Assembly: GCF_000236585.1 (NCBI RefSeq)
Contig: NC_017278.1
Coordinates: 1,364,001-1,428,000 of the forward strand
Length of the DNA stretch: 64,000 nucleotides
DNA from: Thermus sp. CCB_US3_UF1
Lineage (GTDB): Bacteria; Deinococcota; Deinococci; Deinococcales; Thermaceae
Direction: 5' to 3'
The notes beneath the pieces are model-generated. The model was given only the letters and a program-made list of their open reading frames with translations. It was not told where the DNA came from and did no database searches. Numbering within the stretch: position 1 is the stretch's first letter; each line of letters starts with the position of its first letter. Below, in pieces: positions 28,077-40,585 of the stretch. Made by a program: the position numbers and the translations under genes.

Positions 28077-30221
28077 ATGCCAGAAGCCACGCCCAATTCC
28101 CCCCAAGCCTTTCGGTACGAGACCCAGGTGGCCGGACGTCCCCTGGTCCTGGAAACCGGCAAGTACGCCAAACAAGCCTCGGGCGCCGTTTTGGTGCGCT
28201 ATGGGGAAACCGTGGTCCTGGCCACGGCCCAAGCCTCGGAAACCCCCATTGAGGCCGACTTCCTCCCCCTTACCGTGGAGTTTGAGGAGCGGCACTACGC
28301 GGTGGGCAAGATCCCGGGAAGCTTCATGCGCCGGGAGGGGCGGCCTGGGGAGAAGGCCATCCTCTCCGCCCGGATGACCGACCGGCCCATCCGCCCCCTC
28401 TTCCCCAAGGGCTTCCGCCACGAGGTCCAGGTCATCGTCACCGTGCTCTCGGCGGACCAGAAAAACCCCCCGGACATCCTGGGGCCCACGGCGGCCAGCG
28501 CCGCCCTCCTCCTCTCCGACATCCCCTGGGAGGGCCCGGTGGCTGCGGTGCGGGTGGGGCTTATTGGGGGCCAGTTGGTCCTGAACCCCACCCTGCAGGA
28601 GCTGGAGGAAAGCGCCCTGGACCTGGTGGTGGCGGGAAGCCGGGAGGCCATCCTCATGGTGGAGGCGGGGGCCCAGGAGGTGGACGAGGAAACCCTGGTG
28701 CAGGCCCTGGAGTTCGCCCACCGGGAGATGCAGCCCATCCTGGACCTGCAGGAGGCCATGGCCCGGGCCCTGGGCAAGCCCAAGATGGCCTGGACCCCTC
28801 CGGAAACCCTCTCCGAGGAGGAGAAGGAAGCCTTCTACCGCCTGGCGGTGGCGCGGGGGCTTTCTCAGGTCCTGCAGACCGCCAGCAAAGGGGAAAGGAG
28901 CCGGGCCCTCGAGGCCTTTGCGGAAGCCCTCATCCTCGAGGCCCTGCCCAAGGGGGAGGACGGCACCCCCGAGGAGGCCAAAAAACCCCTCTACCAAAGC
29001 GCCTTCGGCGAGGTGGTGCGCCGGGAGCTCCGCCGCCTGGTGCTGGAGGAAGGGAAGCGGGCGGACGGACGGGGTCCTAGGGACCTGAGGCCCATCTGGA
29101 TTGAGGTGGACGTCCTGCCCCGGGCCCACGGCTCGGCGGTCTTCACCCGGGGGGAGACCCAGGTGCTGGGCACGGTGACCCTGGGAACGGGCCGGGACGA
29201 GCAGATCATCGACGACCTGGGCATTGACGAGACGGAGAAGTTCCTGGTCCACTACAACTTCCCCCCCTTCTCCACCGGGGAGGTGAAGCGCCTCCGGGGG
29301 GTTTCCCGCCGGGAGGTGGGGCACGGCAACCTGGCCAAGCGGGCCCTGAAGGCGGTGATGCCCAAGGAGGCGGACTTCCCCTACACGGTGCGGGTGGTGG
29401 GGGATGTGCTGGAGTCCAACGGCTCCAGCTCCATGGCCACGGTCTGCGCCGGATGCCTGGCCCTGATGGACGCCGGAGTGCCCCTCAAGGCCCCCGTGGC
29501 CGGGGTGGCCATGGGGCTGGTGTGGGAAGGGGAACGGGCGGTGATCCTCACGGACATCCTGGGCCTCGAGGACGCCCTGGGGGACATGGACTTCAAGGTG
29601 GCGGGTAGCCGCAAGGGGGTCACCGCCTTGCAGATGGACAACAAGGTGGGGGGCCTTCCCCGGGAGGTGCTCAAGGAAGCCCTCCTCCAGGCCAAGGAGG
29701 CCCGCTTGCGGATCCTGGACCTGATGGAAAGCGTCCTCCCCGGCCCCCGGCCCGAGCTCAAGCCCCACGCCCCCCGCATCCTCTCCCTCAAGGTGCCCGT
29801 GGAGAAGATCGGCCTGGTCATCGGCCCCGGGGGCAAGAACGTGCGGGCCTTGGAGGAGCTTGGGGTGGAGGTGGACATCGAGGAAGACGGGACGGTGCGC
29901 ATCTACTCCAGCGACATGGAGGCGGCCCAGAAGGCCAAAAAGCGCGTGGAGGAGCTCACCATGGAGGCCAAGGTGGGGGAGGTTTACGAGGGCACCGTCA
30001 CCAAAATCACCCCCTTCGGGGCCTTCATCAGCCTCTTCCCCGGCACGGAAGGCCTCTTGCACATCAGCCAGATCGCCCCAGGCCGGGTGGAGCGGGTGGA
30101 GGACCACCTCAAGGTGGGGGACGTGATCAAGGTCAAGGTCCACCGCATTGACGAGCGGGGGAAGATCGACCTGATCCGCCCCGAGCTGGAGGGCAAGATC
30201 CCCCCCAGGCGGCGCGGCTAG
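28077..30221 (+). CDS. pnp: Polynucleotide phosphorylase
   Basis: A 714-residue 3'-5' phosphorolytic exoribonuclease. It has two RNase PH-like domains ([28 protein letters not shown] in the first; catalytic [13 protein letters not shown] and [11 protein letters not shown] in the second), a KH domain ([18 protein letters not shown], about 579-596) and a C-terminal S1 domain ([17 protein letters not shown]). Start ATG 28077 follows GAGGAG. Confidence 0.97.
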   Translation: MPEATPNSPQAFRYETQVAGRPLVLETGKYAKQASGAVLVRYGETVVLATAQASETPIEADFLPLTVEFEERHYAVGKIPGSFMRREGRPGEKAILSARMTDRPIRPLFPKGFRHEVQVIVTVLSADQKNPPDILGPTAASAALLLSDIPWEGPVAAVRVGLIGGQLVLNPTLQELEESALDLVVAGSREAILMVEAGAQEVDEETLVQALEFAHREMQPILDLQEAMARALGKPKMAWTPPETLSEEEKEAFYRLAVARGLSQVLQTASKGERSRALEAFAEALILEALPKGEDGTPEEAKKPLYQSAFGEVVRRELRRLVLEEGKRADGRGPRDLRPIWIEVDVLPRAHGSAVFTRGETQVLGTVTLGTGRDEQIIDDLGIDETEKFLVHYNFPPFSTGEVKRLRGVSRREVGHGNLAKRALKAVMPKEADFPYTVRVVGDVLESNGSSSMATVCAGCLALMDAGVPLKAPVAGVAMGLVWEGERAVILTDILGLEDALGDMDFKVAGSRKGVTALQMDNKVGGLPREVLKEALLQAKEARLRILDLMESVLPGPRPELKPHAPRILSLKVPVEKIGLVIGPGGKNVRALEELGVEVDIEEDGTVRIYSSDMEAAQKAKKRVEELTMEAKVGEVYEGTVTKITPFGAFISLFPGTEGLLHISQIAPGRVERVEDHLKVGDVIKVKVHRIDERGKIDLIRPELEGKIPPRRRG

Positions 30222-30277
30222 CCCCCTGGGGGGTTCCCTAGGACGCATCCCGGCCCTACCGGGAAGATGGGAGGTTT

Positions 30278-32008
30278 ATGGAAAACCAAGAACGTAAGCC
30301 CAGAAGGAGGCGGCGCCGCAAACCCCAGGAGGGGGCTTTGGGAGGGGGCCAGGACCTCCAGGACTTCGTGGAGATCATCCCCTTGGGGGGGATGGGGGAG
30401 ATCGGCAAGAACATCACCGCCTTCCGCTACCGGGACGAAATCTTCGTGCTGGACGGGGGACTGGCCTTTCCCGACGAGGGGATGCCCGGGGTGGACCTCC
30501 TCATCCCCCGGGTGGACTACCTCCTGGAGCACCGCCACCTCATCAAGGCCTGGGTGCTCACCCACGGCCACGAGGACCACATCGGGGGCTTGCCCTTTCT
30601 CCTGCCCATGGTCTTCGGCAAGGAGAGCCCGGTGCCCATCTACGGGGCCCGGCTCACCCTGGGCCTCCTCAAGGGCAAGCTGGAGGAGTTCGGCCTACGG
30701 CCCGGGGCCTTCAACCTCAAGGAGGTCTCCCCCGACGACCGGATCCAGGTGGGGCGGTACTTCACCCTGGACCTCTTCCGCATGACCCACTCCATCCCCG
30801 ACAACTCCGGGGTGGTCATCCGCACCCCCGTGGGCACCATCGTCCACACCGGGGACTTCAAGCTGGACCCCACGCCCATCGACGGCAAGGTCTCCCACCT
30901 GGCCAAGGTGGCCCAGGCCGGGGCGGAAGGGGTTTTGCTCCTCATCGCCGACGCCACCAACGCCGAGCGCCCCGGCTACACCCCAAGCGAGATGGAGATC
31001 GCCAAGGAGCTGGACCGGGTGATCGCCCGGGCCCCGGGGAGGGTTTTCGTCACCACCTTCGCCAGCCACATCCACCGCATCCAGTCGGTGATCTGGGCGG
31101 CGGAGAAGTACGGGCGCAAGGTGGCCATGGAGGGGCGGAGCATGCTGAAGTTCAGCCGCATCGCCCTGGACCTGGGCTACCTGAAGGTGAAGGACCGCCT
31201 TTACACCCTGGAGGAGGTCAAGGACCTCCCCGACCACCAGGTCCTGATCCTGGCCACGGGCAGCCAGGGCCAGCCCATGTCCGTCCTCTCCCGCCTGGCC
31301 TTTGAGGGGCACGCCAAGATGGCCATCAAGCCGGGGGACACGGTGATCCTCTCCTCCAGCCCCATCCCCGGGAACGAGGAGGCGGTGAACCGGGTCATCA
31401 ACCGCCTCTACGCCCTGGGGGCCTACGTCCTCTACCCCCCCACCTACAAGGTCCACGCCTCCGGCCACGCCTCCCAGGAGGAGCTGAAGCTGATCCTCAA
31501 CCTCACCACCCCCCGCTTCTTCCTCCCCTGGCACGGGGAGGTGCGCCACCAGACCAACCTCAAATGGCTGGCCGAGGGGATGAGCCGGCCCCCGGAGAAG
31601 ACCCTGATCGGGGAGAACGGGGCCGTGTACCGGCTGAGCCGGAACGGCTTTGAGAAGGCGGGGGAGGTGGCCCATGGGGTGCTCTACGTGGATGGCCTGG
31701 GGGTGGGGGACATCACCGAGGAGATCCTGGCCGACCGCCGCCACATGGCCGAGGAGGGGCTGGTGGTCATCACCGCCTTGGCCGGCCAGGACCCGGTGGT
31801 GGAGGTGGTCTCCCGGGGCTTCGTGAAAGCGGGGGAGAAACTTTTGGGGGAGGTGCGCCGCATGGCCCTCGAGGCCCTACAAAACGGCGTGCGGGAGAAA
31901 AAGCCTCTGGAGCGCATCCGGGACGATATCTACTACCCGGTAAAGAAGTTTTTGAAAAAGGCCACGGGCCGCGACCCCATGATCCTGCCCGTGGTCATTG
32001 AGGGGTGA
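30278..32008 (+). CDS. rnj: Ribonuclease J
   Basis: A 576-residue metallo-beta-lactamase/beta-CASP RNase with endonuclease and 5'-3' exonuclease activity. The zinc motif is HGHEDHIGG; further ligands are in HTGDFKLDP, and the beta-CASP region has VFVTTFASHIHRIQS and KVHASGHASQEEL. The N-terminus carries an extra basic stretch (KPRRRRRRKP) that may bind RNA or partners. GGGAGG precedes the ATG. The order rpsO-pnp-rnj puts two RNA decay enzymes in one operon. Confidence 0.95.
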   Translation: MENQERKPRRRRRRKPQEGALGGGQDLQDFVEIIPLGGMGEIGKNITAFRYRDEIFVLDGGLAFPDEGMPGVDLLIPRVDYLLEHRHLIKAWVLTHGHEDHIGGLPFLLPMVFGKESPVPIYGARLTLGLLKGKLEEFGLRPGAFNLKEVSPDDRIQVGRYFTLDLFRMTHSIPDNSGVVIRTPVGTIVHTGDFKLDPTPIDGKVSHLAKVAQAGAEGVLLLIADATNAERPGYTPSEMEIAKELDRVIARAPGRVFVTTFASHIHRIQSVIWAAEKYGRKVAMEGRSMLKFSRIALDLGYLKVKDRLYTLEEVKDLPDHQVLILATGSQGQPMSVLSRLAFEGHAKMAIKPGDTVILSSSPIPGNEEAVNRVINRLYALGAYVLYPPTYKVHASGHASQEELKLILNLTTPRFFLPWHGEVRHQTNLKWLAEGMSRPPEKTLIGENGAVYRLSRNGFEKAGEVAHGVLYVDGLGVGDITEEILADRRHMAEEGLVVITALAGQDPVVEVVSRGFVKAGEKLLGEVRRMALEALQNGVREKKPLERIRDDIYYPVKKFLKKATGRDPMILPVVIEG

Positions 32009-32011
32009 GCC

Positions 32012-32452
32012 ATGTACAAGAGCCTGCTCCTGCCCACGGACGGCAGCGAGGCCGCGGAGAAGGGGGTAAGGGAGGGCCTCCGCCTGGCCAAGGCCCTGGG
32101 GGCCCGGGTGGCCTTCCTCCATGCCCTAGAACCCCTGGGGCCTAGGCTCCTCCTGGGACCGGAAACCCTCCCCTACTACCAGGCCCTCCTGGAGGATCTG
32201 CGCCGGGCGGGCCTCCAGGCCCTGGACCGGGCCACCCGCCTGGCCGAGGAACTGGGGGTGCCCTTTGAGGCCCACCTCCTGGAAGGGCGGGCGGCGGAGG
32301 CCATCCTCGAGGCCGCCCAGAGGCACGACCTTATCGTCATGGGCAGCCACGGGCGCACGGGCCTGGACCAGGTGCTCCTGGGCAGCGTGGCCCTGGAGGT
32401 GGTCCGCCGCTCGGCCAAGCCCGTCCTGGTGGTGCCTTACCGCAGGCTGTAA
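32012..32452 (+). CDS. Universal stress protein
   Basis: A 146-residue UspA-family protein. It starts MYKSLLLPTDGSEAAEK and has the ATP-binding motif GSHGRTG-x9-GSVA near its C-terminus (about 111-129), so it is probably an ATP-binding type. It follows RNase J by three bases and overlaps the convergent CaCA gene by 16 bp. Confidence 0.92.
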   Translation: MYKSLLLPTDGSEAAEKGVREGLRLAKALGARVAFLHALEPLGPRLLLGPETLPYYQALLEDLRRAGLQALDRATRLAEELGVPFEAHLLEGRAAEAILEAAQRHDLIVMGSHGRTGLDQVLLGSVALEVVRRSAKPVLVVPYRRL

Positions 32453-33414
32453 AGCCAGAGGAGGCCCAGGAGGTACAGGCCCAGAAGGGCCAGGGTGTCC
32501 CAGGAGAGGACCGCCAGCTTCCGCAGGGCCTGGTAGCTCATCCCCAGGAGGACCACCCCGTACATGGCCAAGGCCACCAGCACCGCCGCCAGGTGGCTTT
32601 CGTGGGCGGCAGGGAAGAAGGCCCCGGGGTAGAGGAGGTCGTCCCAGGCCAGGATGAGGGCGTTGAAGAGGTTGCTCCCCAGGAGGTTCCCCACCGCCAG
32701 GTCAAAGGCCCCCAGCCGGGCGGCGCTCAGGGTGACCGCCACCTCGGGCAAGGAGGTGACGGCCCCCACCAGGGCCGTGCCCACGAAGCTGGCCCCCAGG
32801 CCGGTCTCCTCCGCCAGGCGCTCGGCCAGGGTGGGCAGGAGGCTGGCCCCCAGGACCACCAAGGCGCCAAACCCCACGTACCCCCGCGCGGCCTGGGCCA
32901 GGGAGAGGCGCTCGTAAAGCCTTTCCAGCCGCTCCGCCTCCGCCTGGGGGCGCCGCCTCTCGTAGAGGAAGGTCAGGCGGGTGGCCAGGAGGTAAAGGGC
33001 CAGGGCCAAGGGGCTATACCACCCCACGGGGCCCCATACCGGCCCCCCCCAGAAGAGGGCCGCCCCCTGGAGGGAGAGGAAGAGGAGGGCAAAGCCCACC
33101 GCCAGGGCGTGCCCGGCGTGGAGCCGCCCCAAGAGGGGCACCCTTCCCCCCACGGCGTCCAGAAGGGAGAGGATGAGGAGGTTGAAGAGGGTGCTTCCCA
33201 GGACGTCGCCCACGGCGATGTCCACCAGGCCCTGCAGGGCGGCGCTGGTGCCGGTGAGGAGCTCGGGCAGGCTGGTGGTGGCCGCCACCAGGATGAGGCC
33301 CACCCAGGCCCGGCCCCAGCCCTTCTTCTCCGCTAGGGCGTCCCCGTAATAGGCCACCCGCTGGCCCGCCAGGACCACCAGGAGGGCCACGCCCAGGAAG
33401 GCCAGCCAGGTCAT
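32437..33414 (-). CDS. CaCA-family Na+(H+)/Ca2+ exchanger
   Basis: A 325-residue cation antiporter with two inverted alpha repeats. The first has AATTSLPELLTG and VGDVLGSTLFN; the second has GAVTSLPEVAVTLSA and VGNLLGSNLFN, holding the Glu/Asn/Ser residues that bind Ca2+. About ten membrane helices. It is the last gene of an operon with a CBS protein (ATGA overlap) and a P-type Ca2+-ATPase, suggesting a role in Ca2+ efflux. Confidence 0.88.
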   Translation of the reverse strand: MTWLAFLGVALLVVLAGQRVAYYGDALAEKKGWGRAWVGLILVAATTSLPELLTGTSAALQGLVDIAVGDVLGSTLFNLLILSLLDAVGGRVPLLGRLHAGHALAVGFALLFLSLQGAALFWGGPVWGPVGWYSPLALALYLLATRLTFLYERRRPQAEAERLERLYERLSLAQAARGYVGFGALVVLGASLLPTLAERLAEETGLGASFVGTALVGAVTSLPEVAVTLSAARLGAFDLAVGNLLGSNLFNALILAWDDLLYPGAFFPAAHESHLAAVLVALAMYGVVLLGMSYQALRKLAVLSWDTLALLGLYLLGLLWLYSLR

Positions 33415-33856
33415 ACCCGCTGGCGCAACAGCCTGAGGAGGTCAAAGCGGGAGATGATTCCCAAAGGCCTTTGTTCCTCGTCCACCACGGGGACGTGGTT
33501 GATGTCGTAGGCCAGCATCCGTTCCAGGACCTGGGCTAAGGGGTCCTCGAGGCCCACGGCGTGCACCGGGGCGCTCATGATCTCCTCCACCCGGGTGGAC
33601 CGGGCCTCCTCCAAAAGGCGCTCCAGCCCCTCCCCGCCCAGGAAGCGCCCCAGGAGCATGGGGGCGCGGAAGGTGGAAAAGGGGATACCCCGCTCCTTGA
33701 GAAAGTCGCTTTCGGTCACGATGCCGGCCAAGCGCCCCTCCTTGTCCACCACCAGGACGCTCCCGATGCGCTTTTCCACCATGAGCCGGGCCACCTGGTC
33801 CAAGGTGGTGCCTAGGGGCACGGCCACCACCGGGCTCACCATGACCTCCTTGGCCT

Positions 33857-33860
<4 letters not shown>
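33411..33860 (-). CDS. Two-CBS-domain protein
   Basis: A 149-residue protein made of two CBS domains (MVSPVVAVPLGTTLDQVARLM... and IMSAPVHAVGLEDPLAQVLERM...), a Bateman module that usually binds adenine nucleotides. GTG 33860 is chosen: AAGGAGGT lies upstream and GTGA overlaps the ATPase stop. A longer form from ATG 33881 is less likely. It lies between two Ca2+ transport genes and may sense energy charge for them (inference). Confidence 0.85.
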
Positions 33861-36910
<3,050 letters not shown>

Positions 36911-36924
36911 CCCCCGGCCCGCCT

Positions 36925-36959
36925 CCCCCGCCAGGAAGGGTATACTGGCGGGGGTTTTT
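36925..36959 (+). terminator. Intrinsic terminator of the redoxin gene
   Basis: A perfect 10-bp stem (36925-36934 with 36945-36954), 10-base loop, five T (36955-36959). The galE -10 lies in its loop and right arm. Confidence 0.85.
36941..36946 (+). promoter_or_regulatory. Candidate -10 element (TATACT) of the epimerase gene
   Basis: TATACT is a good -10; initiation about 7 bases later leaves a leader of roughly 20 bases with GGAGG at 36960-36964. It is embedded in the redoxin terminator hairpin. Confidence 0.5.
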
Positions 36960-36970
36960 GGAGGTTGCCC

Positions 36971-37921
36971 ATGCGCGTCTTGGTCACGGGTGGAGCGGGG
37001 TTCATCGGCAGCCATATCGTGGACAGCCTGCTGGCCGAGGGGGTGGAGGTGGCCGTTTTGGACAACCTCTCCACCGGCAAGCGGGAAAACGTGCCCCAAG
37101 GGATCTACTTCTACAAGGTGGACCTGAGGGATCGGGAGGGGGTGGAGCGGGTCTTCCGCGAGTTCCGCCCCACCCACGTTTCCCACCAGGCGGCCCAGGC
37201 CTCGGTGAAGGTGAGCGTGGAAAACCCCTTCCTGGACTTTGAGGTGAACCTTTTAGGGGGGCTTCACCTCCTGGAGGCCTGCCGCAAATGGGGGGTGGAG
37301 AAGCTCCTTTTCGCCTCCACCGGCGGGGCCATCTACGGGGAGGTGCCGGAAGGAGAGGCGGCGGAGGAGACCTGGCCGCCCAAGCCCAAAAGCCCCTACG
37401 CCGCCAGCAAGGCCGGCTTTGAGGGATACCTCTCGGCCTACGGGCAGAACTACGGGCTCAAGTGGGTTTCCCTGCGCTACGCCAACGTCTACGGCCCCCG
37501 GCAGGACCCCCACGGGGAGGCAGGGGTGGTGGCCATCTTCGCCGAGCGGGTCCTGAAGGGGGAGGCCGTCACCCTTTACGCCCGCAAGACCCCCGGGGAC
37601 GAGGGGTGCGTGCGGGACTACATCTACGTGGAAGACGTGGTGCGGGCCCACAACCTGGCCCTCAAGGGCCTCGAGGGGATCTACAACGTGGGCACCGGGG
37701 AGGGGCACACCACCTTGGAGGTCCTGGAGGGGGTGGCGGAGGCAGCCGGGAAGGCGCCCCTGGTCCACCCCGCCCCCCCGCGCCCGGGGGACCTGGAGCG
37801 GAGCGTCCTCTCCCCCCTCAAGCTCATGGCCCACGGCTGGCGGCCTGAGGTGGGTTTCAAGGAGGGGATCCGGCGCACGGTGGAATACTTCCGCGCCCGC
37901 CAGGATACCCCCTCGGCTTAG
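36971..37921 (+). CDS. galE: NAD-dependent sugar-nucleotide epimerase (GalE-type)
   Basis: A 316-residue short-chain-dehydrogenase-type epimerase, probably UDP-glucose 4-epimerase. It has the Rossmann motif MRVLVTGGAGFIGSH, the catalytic Ser region FASTGGAIYGE, and YAASKAG with the Tyr-Lys pair; LRYANVYGPRQDPHGEAGVV and RDYIYVEDVV are sugar-nucleotide-binding blocks. GGAGG fixes ATG 36971. No glycan gene cluster is adjacent, so the exact sugar is uncertain. Its stop overlaps the argH-type stop (TTAG). Confidence 0.85.
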   Translation: MRVLVTGGAGFIGSHIVDSLLAEGVEVAVLDNLSTGKRENVPQGIYFYKVDLRDREGVERVFREFRPTHVSHQAAQASVKVSVENPFLDFEVNLLGGLHLLEACRKWGVEKLLFASTGGAIYGEVPEGEAAEETWPPKPKSPYAASKAGFEGYLSAYGQNYGLKWVSLRYANVYGPRQDPHGEAGVVAIFAERVLKGEAVTLYARKTPGDEGCVRDYIYVEDVVRAHNLALKGLEGIYNVGTGEGHTTLEVLEGVAEAAGKAPLVHPAPPRPGDLERSVLSPLKLMAHGWRPEVGFKEGIRRTVEYFRARQDTPSA

Positions 37922-39306
37922 GGGGCCTTCGGGCCCTCCGGCACCGGGAGGCCCTGGACCAGGAAGCGCCGGGCCAGTCGCACCCGGGCGCGAAGGGCGT
38001 TTAGGGCCTTTCGCTCCTCCCGAAGCCGCCCTAAGGCCCTTTTCAGGGCCTCGGCCCGGGCCTTGGGCCCCACGCCCCCTAGGACCTCGCGGCGGGCGAA
38101 GAAGCCCTCGAGGCTCACCCAAAGGGCCAGCTCCCCCGCCTCCACCCCCAAGGCCCCGGGCTTAAGCCCGGGAAGGGCTTCTTGGACCCGGCGGTAGGCC
38201 TCCGCGAGGGGGACCCCCTTGCGCACCAGGAGGTCCACCGCCTCAGAGGCCAGGACCCCGGGGGTAAACCCCTCCAGGAGGAGCTCGGGGACAAAACGGC
38301 TCTCCTCCAAGGCCACCCGGGTTAGGGCCAAGGCCGCTTCCGCCTGCCCCAACACCTGGGCCAGGGGTTCCAGCACCCCGGTGGAGTGGTCGTTGAGGTC
38401 GGTGAAGGGAGTGTTGTGGTTGAGGTGGGCCAGGAGGCCAATCCCCCCCAGAAGGCCCGCGGCGTGGATGCGGGCGTGCTCCAGCACCACCGGGTTCCGC
38501 TTCTGGGGCATGAAGCTGGAACCCTGGGCCAGGCTTTCCCCCACCACGAAGCCTCCCCGCTCCGCCCAGAGGAGGAGATCCGTGAGGAAGCGGGAAAGGC
38601 TAGCCCCCAAGCCCGCCAAGGCCATGGCTAGCTCCAGGGCGTAGTCCCCGGCGGCCACCGCGTCCAGGGTGTTCTCCACGGGGCCGGCGAAGCCCAGAAG
38701 GGCGGCCAGCCGCTCCCGGCTCACCGGGTAGGGGCTTCCCGCCAGGGCGCTGGCCCCCAAGGGGGAACGGTCCAGGGTGCCCAGGGCCTGGAGGAGGCGC
38801 TGGTAGTCCCGCCCCAGAAGGGCCTCCACCCCCAGGAGGTAGTGGTCCAGGGTGGAGGGCTGGGCCGGTTGGTGGTGGGTGCGCAAGAGGATGGGCACCC
38901 CCCGGTGGGCCTCCGCCTGGCGCACCACCGCCCGCCTCAGGCGCCAGAAATCCCCCAGAACCGCCAGGACCCGGTCCTTGAGGTAGGCGCGGAACACCGT
39001 CAGGTCCAGGTCGTTGCGGGAAAGCCCCCGCCGCACCGCCCCCGCCACCTCCTCCCCCCAGTGCTCGGCCAGCTGGGCCTGGATGGAAAAAAAGACATCC
39101 TCCACCTCCCCGGTGAAGCTGGGCAGGGGCAGGGTGCGCAGCTCCCGCAGGGCGGCCACGGCCTCCCCAGCCCGAGGAACCCCCAGGCGGGCCAGCTCCA
39201 GGGCGTAGGCGGTGAGGGCATCAAAGAAGTGGGGCACTAGGGCCTCGCGGGCAAAGCGGTAGTGGCGGCCCAGGACGAAGCGGCGGTACACCCCGTGCCA
39301 GCGCAT
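37918..39306 (-). CDS. Argininosuccinate lyase-like protein of the fumarase superfamily
   Basis: A 462-residue lyase. The superfamily signature GSSFMPQKRNP carries the catalytic Ser; SRNDLDLTVFRAYLKD, THHQPAQPSTLDHYLLG (catalytic His) and SPLGASALAGSPYPVSRE correspond to ArgH blocks SRND, THLQ-AQP and SPLGAGALAG. It has departures from typical ArgH (THHQ for THLQ, KRNP for KKNP) and no argG neighbour, so it could act on a related substrate. The TAGGAT -10 is 6 bases before the ATG. Confidence 0.75.
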   Translation of the reverse strand: MRWHGVYRRFVLGRHYRFAREALVPHFFDALTAYALELARLGVPRAGEAVAALRELRTLPLPSFTGEVEDVFFSIQAQLAEHWGEEVAGAVRRGLSRNDLDLTVFRAYLKDRVLAVLGDFWRLRRAVVRQAEAHRGVPILLRTHHQPAQPSTLDHYLLGVEALLGRDYQRLLQALGTLDRSPLGASALAGSPYPVSRERLAALLGFAGPVENTLDAVAAGDYALELAMALAGLGASLSRFLTDLLLWAERGGFVVGESLAQGSSFMPQKRNPVVLEHARIHAAGLLGGIGLLAHLNHNTPFTDLNDHSTGVLEPLAQVLGQAEAALALTRVALEESRFVPELLLEGFTPGVLASEAVDLLVRKGVPLAEAYRRVQEALPGLKPGALGVEAGELALWVSLEGFFARREVLGGVGPKARAEALKRALGRLREERKALNALRARVRLARRFLVQGLPVPEGPKAP

Positions 39307-39312
39307 GCCTCC

Positions 39313-39318
39313 ATCCTA
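39313..39318 (-). promoter_or_regulatory. Candidate -10 element (TAGGAT) of the lyase gene
   Basis: TAGGAT, then GGAGGC, then ATG 39306. The spacer could also serve as a ribosome site if the mRNA began earlier. Confidence 0.45.
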
Positions 39319-39327
39319 GTTTGGGGA

Positions 39328-39356
39328 CTTGCCGGGGCAAGGGTGGCGTGTTATCT
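39328..39356 (+). promoter_or_regulatory. Promoter of the importer operon with palindromic operator
   Basis: -35 TTGCCG (39329-39334), a 16-base spacer, -10 TTATCT (39351-39356). The -35 is inside the perfect inverted repeat CTTGCC-GG-GGCAAG (39328-39341), a probable regulator site. The mRNA would have a leader of about 26 bases with AAAGGAGG. Confidence 0.55.
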
Positions 39357-39388
39357 TTGGCCCAAGCACAACCCGAAAGGAGGCTGCC

Positions 39389-40573
39389 ATGAAACGCAGG
39401 GAGTTTTTGAAGAAGCTAGGCGTAGGTTCTTTGGCGGCGGTGGGGATGCCCTACATCGCCACCGCCCAGGCCAGGCCGGTGAAGCTGGCCACCCTCCTGC
39501 CCCTCACCGGCCCCTTCGCCTTCGCCGGCAACGCGGGACGGGAAGGCTTCGTGGACGGGGTGGACTACGTCAACGAGGTGCTGGGCGGCATCGGCGGAAG
39601 GCGACTGGAGCTCATCGTGGAGGACACGGGCTACGACGTGGCCCGGGGCACCGCGGCCTTCAACCGCGTGATCTCCCGCGAGCGGGCCGATGAGCTCCTT
39701 TTCGTCTACGGGGACTCCACCGGCCTCTCCAAGGCCCTGGCCCCGGAGATCGCCCGCATCGGCCTCCCCTACTCGGCCACCAGCTTCGCCAACGAGCTGG
39801 CCGACCCCAAGACCTACCCCACCATCTTCGTCTTCGGCCCCACCTACAACGACATGGTGGAGGCCCTGCTGCGGCAGATCCGCCTGCAGAAGGGCCGGGC
39901 CAAGATCGCCCTGGTCTACTCCAACACCGAGTTTGGCCGCGACCCCATCCCTTACGCCAAGGAACGGGCCAAGGCCTTGGGGATGGAGGTGGTCCACGAG
40001 GAGGTCACGCCCCCCGCCTTCACCGACGCTACCCCGGTGGTGCTGAACCTGCGCCGGGCCAACCCGGACTTCGTCATCCTCCAAGGCTACGCCCTCTCCG
40101 TGGAGCCCCTCATCCTGCGGGCGGCCCGGGAACAGGGCCTGCAGGCCCAGTTCATGGGCACCTACTACTCGGCGGAGCTGGCCCTCATCCAGCGGGCAGG
40201 GCCCGCAGCCGAGGGGTTCACCGTCACCTACCATAACGCCTACTGGTACGACACCCTGGTGCCCGCGGTGGACGAGATGCGCAAGTTCCGCCAGCGCAAG
40301 GGCCGGGACGCCTCCTACCGCCCCACCTACTACATGGGGAGCCTGGCGGTGGCCCTGGCCTTGGCCGAGGCCATGCGCCGGGCCGCGGCCGCGGGCAAGC
40401 TCACCCGGGCCGGGGTGGTGGAGTACCTGGAGAAGCTGGGGGACTACAACGGCCTCGGCCTGCAGCGGAGCTACGAGTTCGTGAACCACCGCCTGCCCTA
40501 CACCAAGCTCTACCGGGCTAGCGTCAAGGACGGGCGCTTCAACGCCATCAGCGACTGGATCAAGCTGGCCTAG
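39389..40573 (+). CDS. ABC importer substrate-binding protein, LIV type, Tat exported
   Basis: A 394-residue periplasmic binding protein of the branched-chain amino acid (Peripla_BP_6) family. The N-terminus MKRREFLKKLGVGSLAAVGMP is a twin-arginine signal with cleavage after about TAQA. The mature part starts VKLATLLPLTGPFAFAGNAGREG, the usual two-lobed fold. ATG 39389 follows AAAGGAGG. First gene of a six-gene operon that contains an acyl-CoA synthetase, so the ligand may be a carboxylic acid rather than leucine or valine (inference). Confidence 0.9.
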   Translation: MKRREFLKKLGVGSLAAVGMPYIATAQARPVKLATLLPLTGPFAFAGNAGREGFVDGVDYVNEVLGGIGGRRLELIVEDTGYDVARGTAAFNRVISRERADELLFVYGDSTGLSKALAPEIARIGLPYSATSFANELADPKTYPTIFVFGPTYNDMVEALLRQIRLQKGRAKIALVYSNTEFGRDPIPYAKERAKALGMEVVHEEVTPPAFTDATPVVLNLRRANPDFVILQGYALSVEPLILRAAREQGLQAQFMGTYYSAELALIQRAGPAAEGFTVTYHNAYWYDTLVPAVDEMRKFRQRKGRDASYRPTYYMGSLAVALALAEAMRRAAAAGKLTRAGVVEYLEKLGDYNGLGLQRSYEFVNHRLPYTKLYRASVKDGRFNAISDWIKLA

Positions 40574-40585
40574 AAACCCCTCGCT

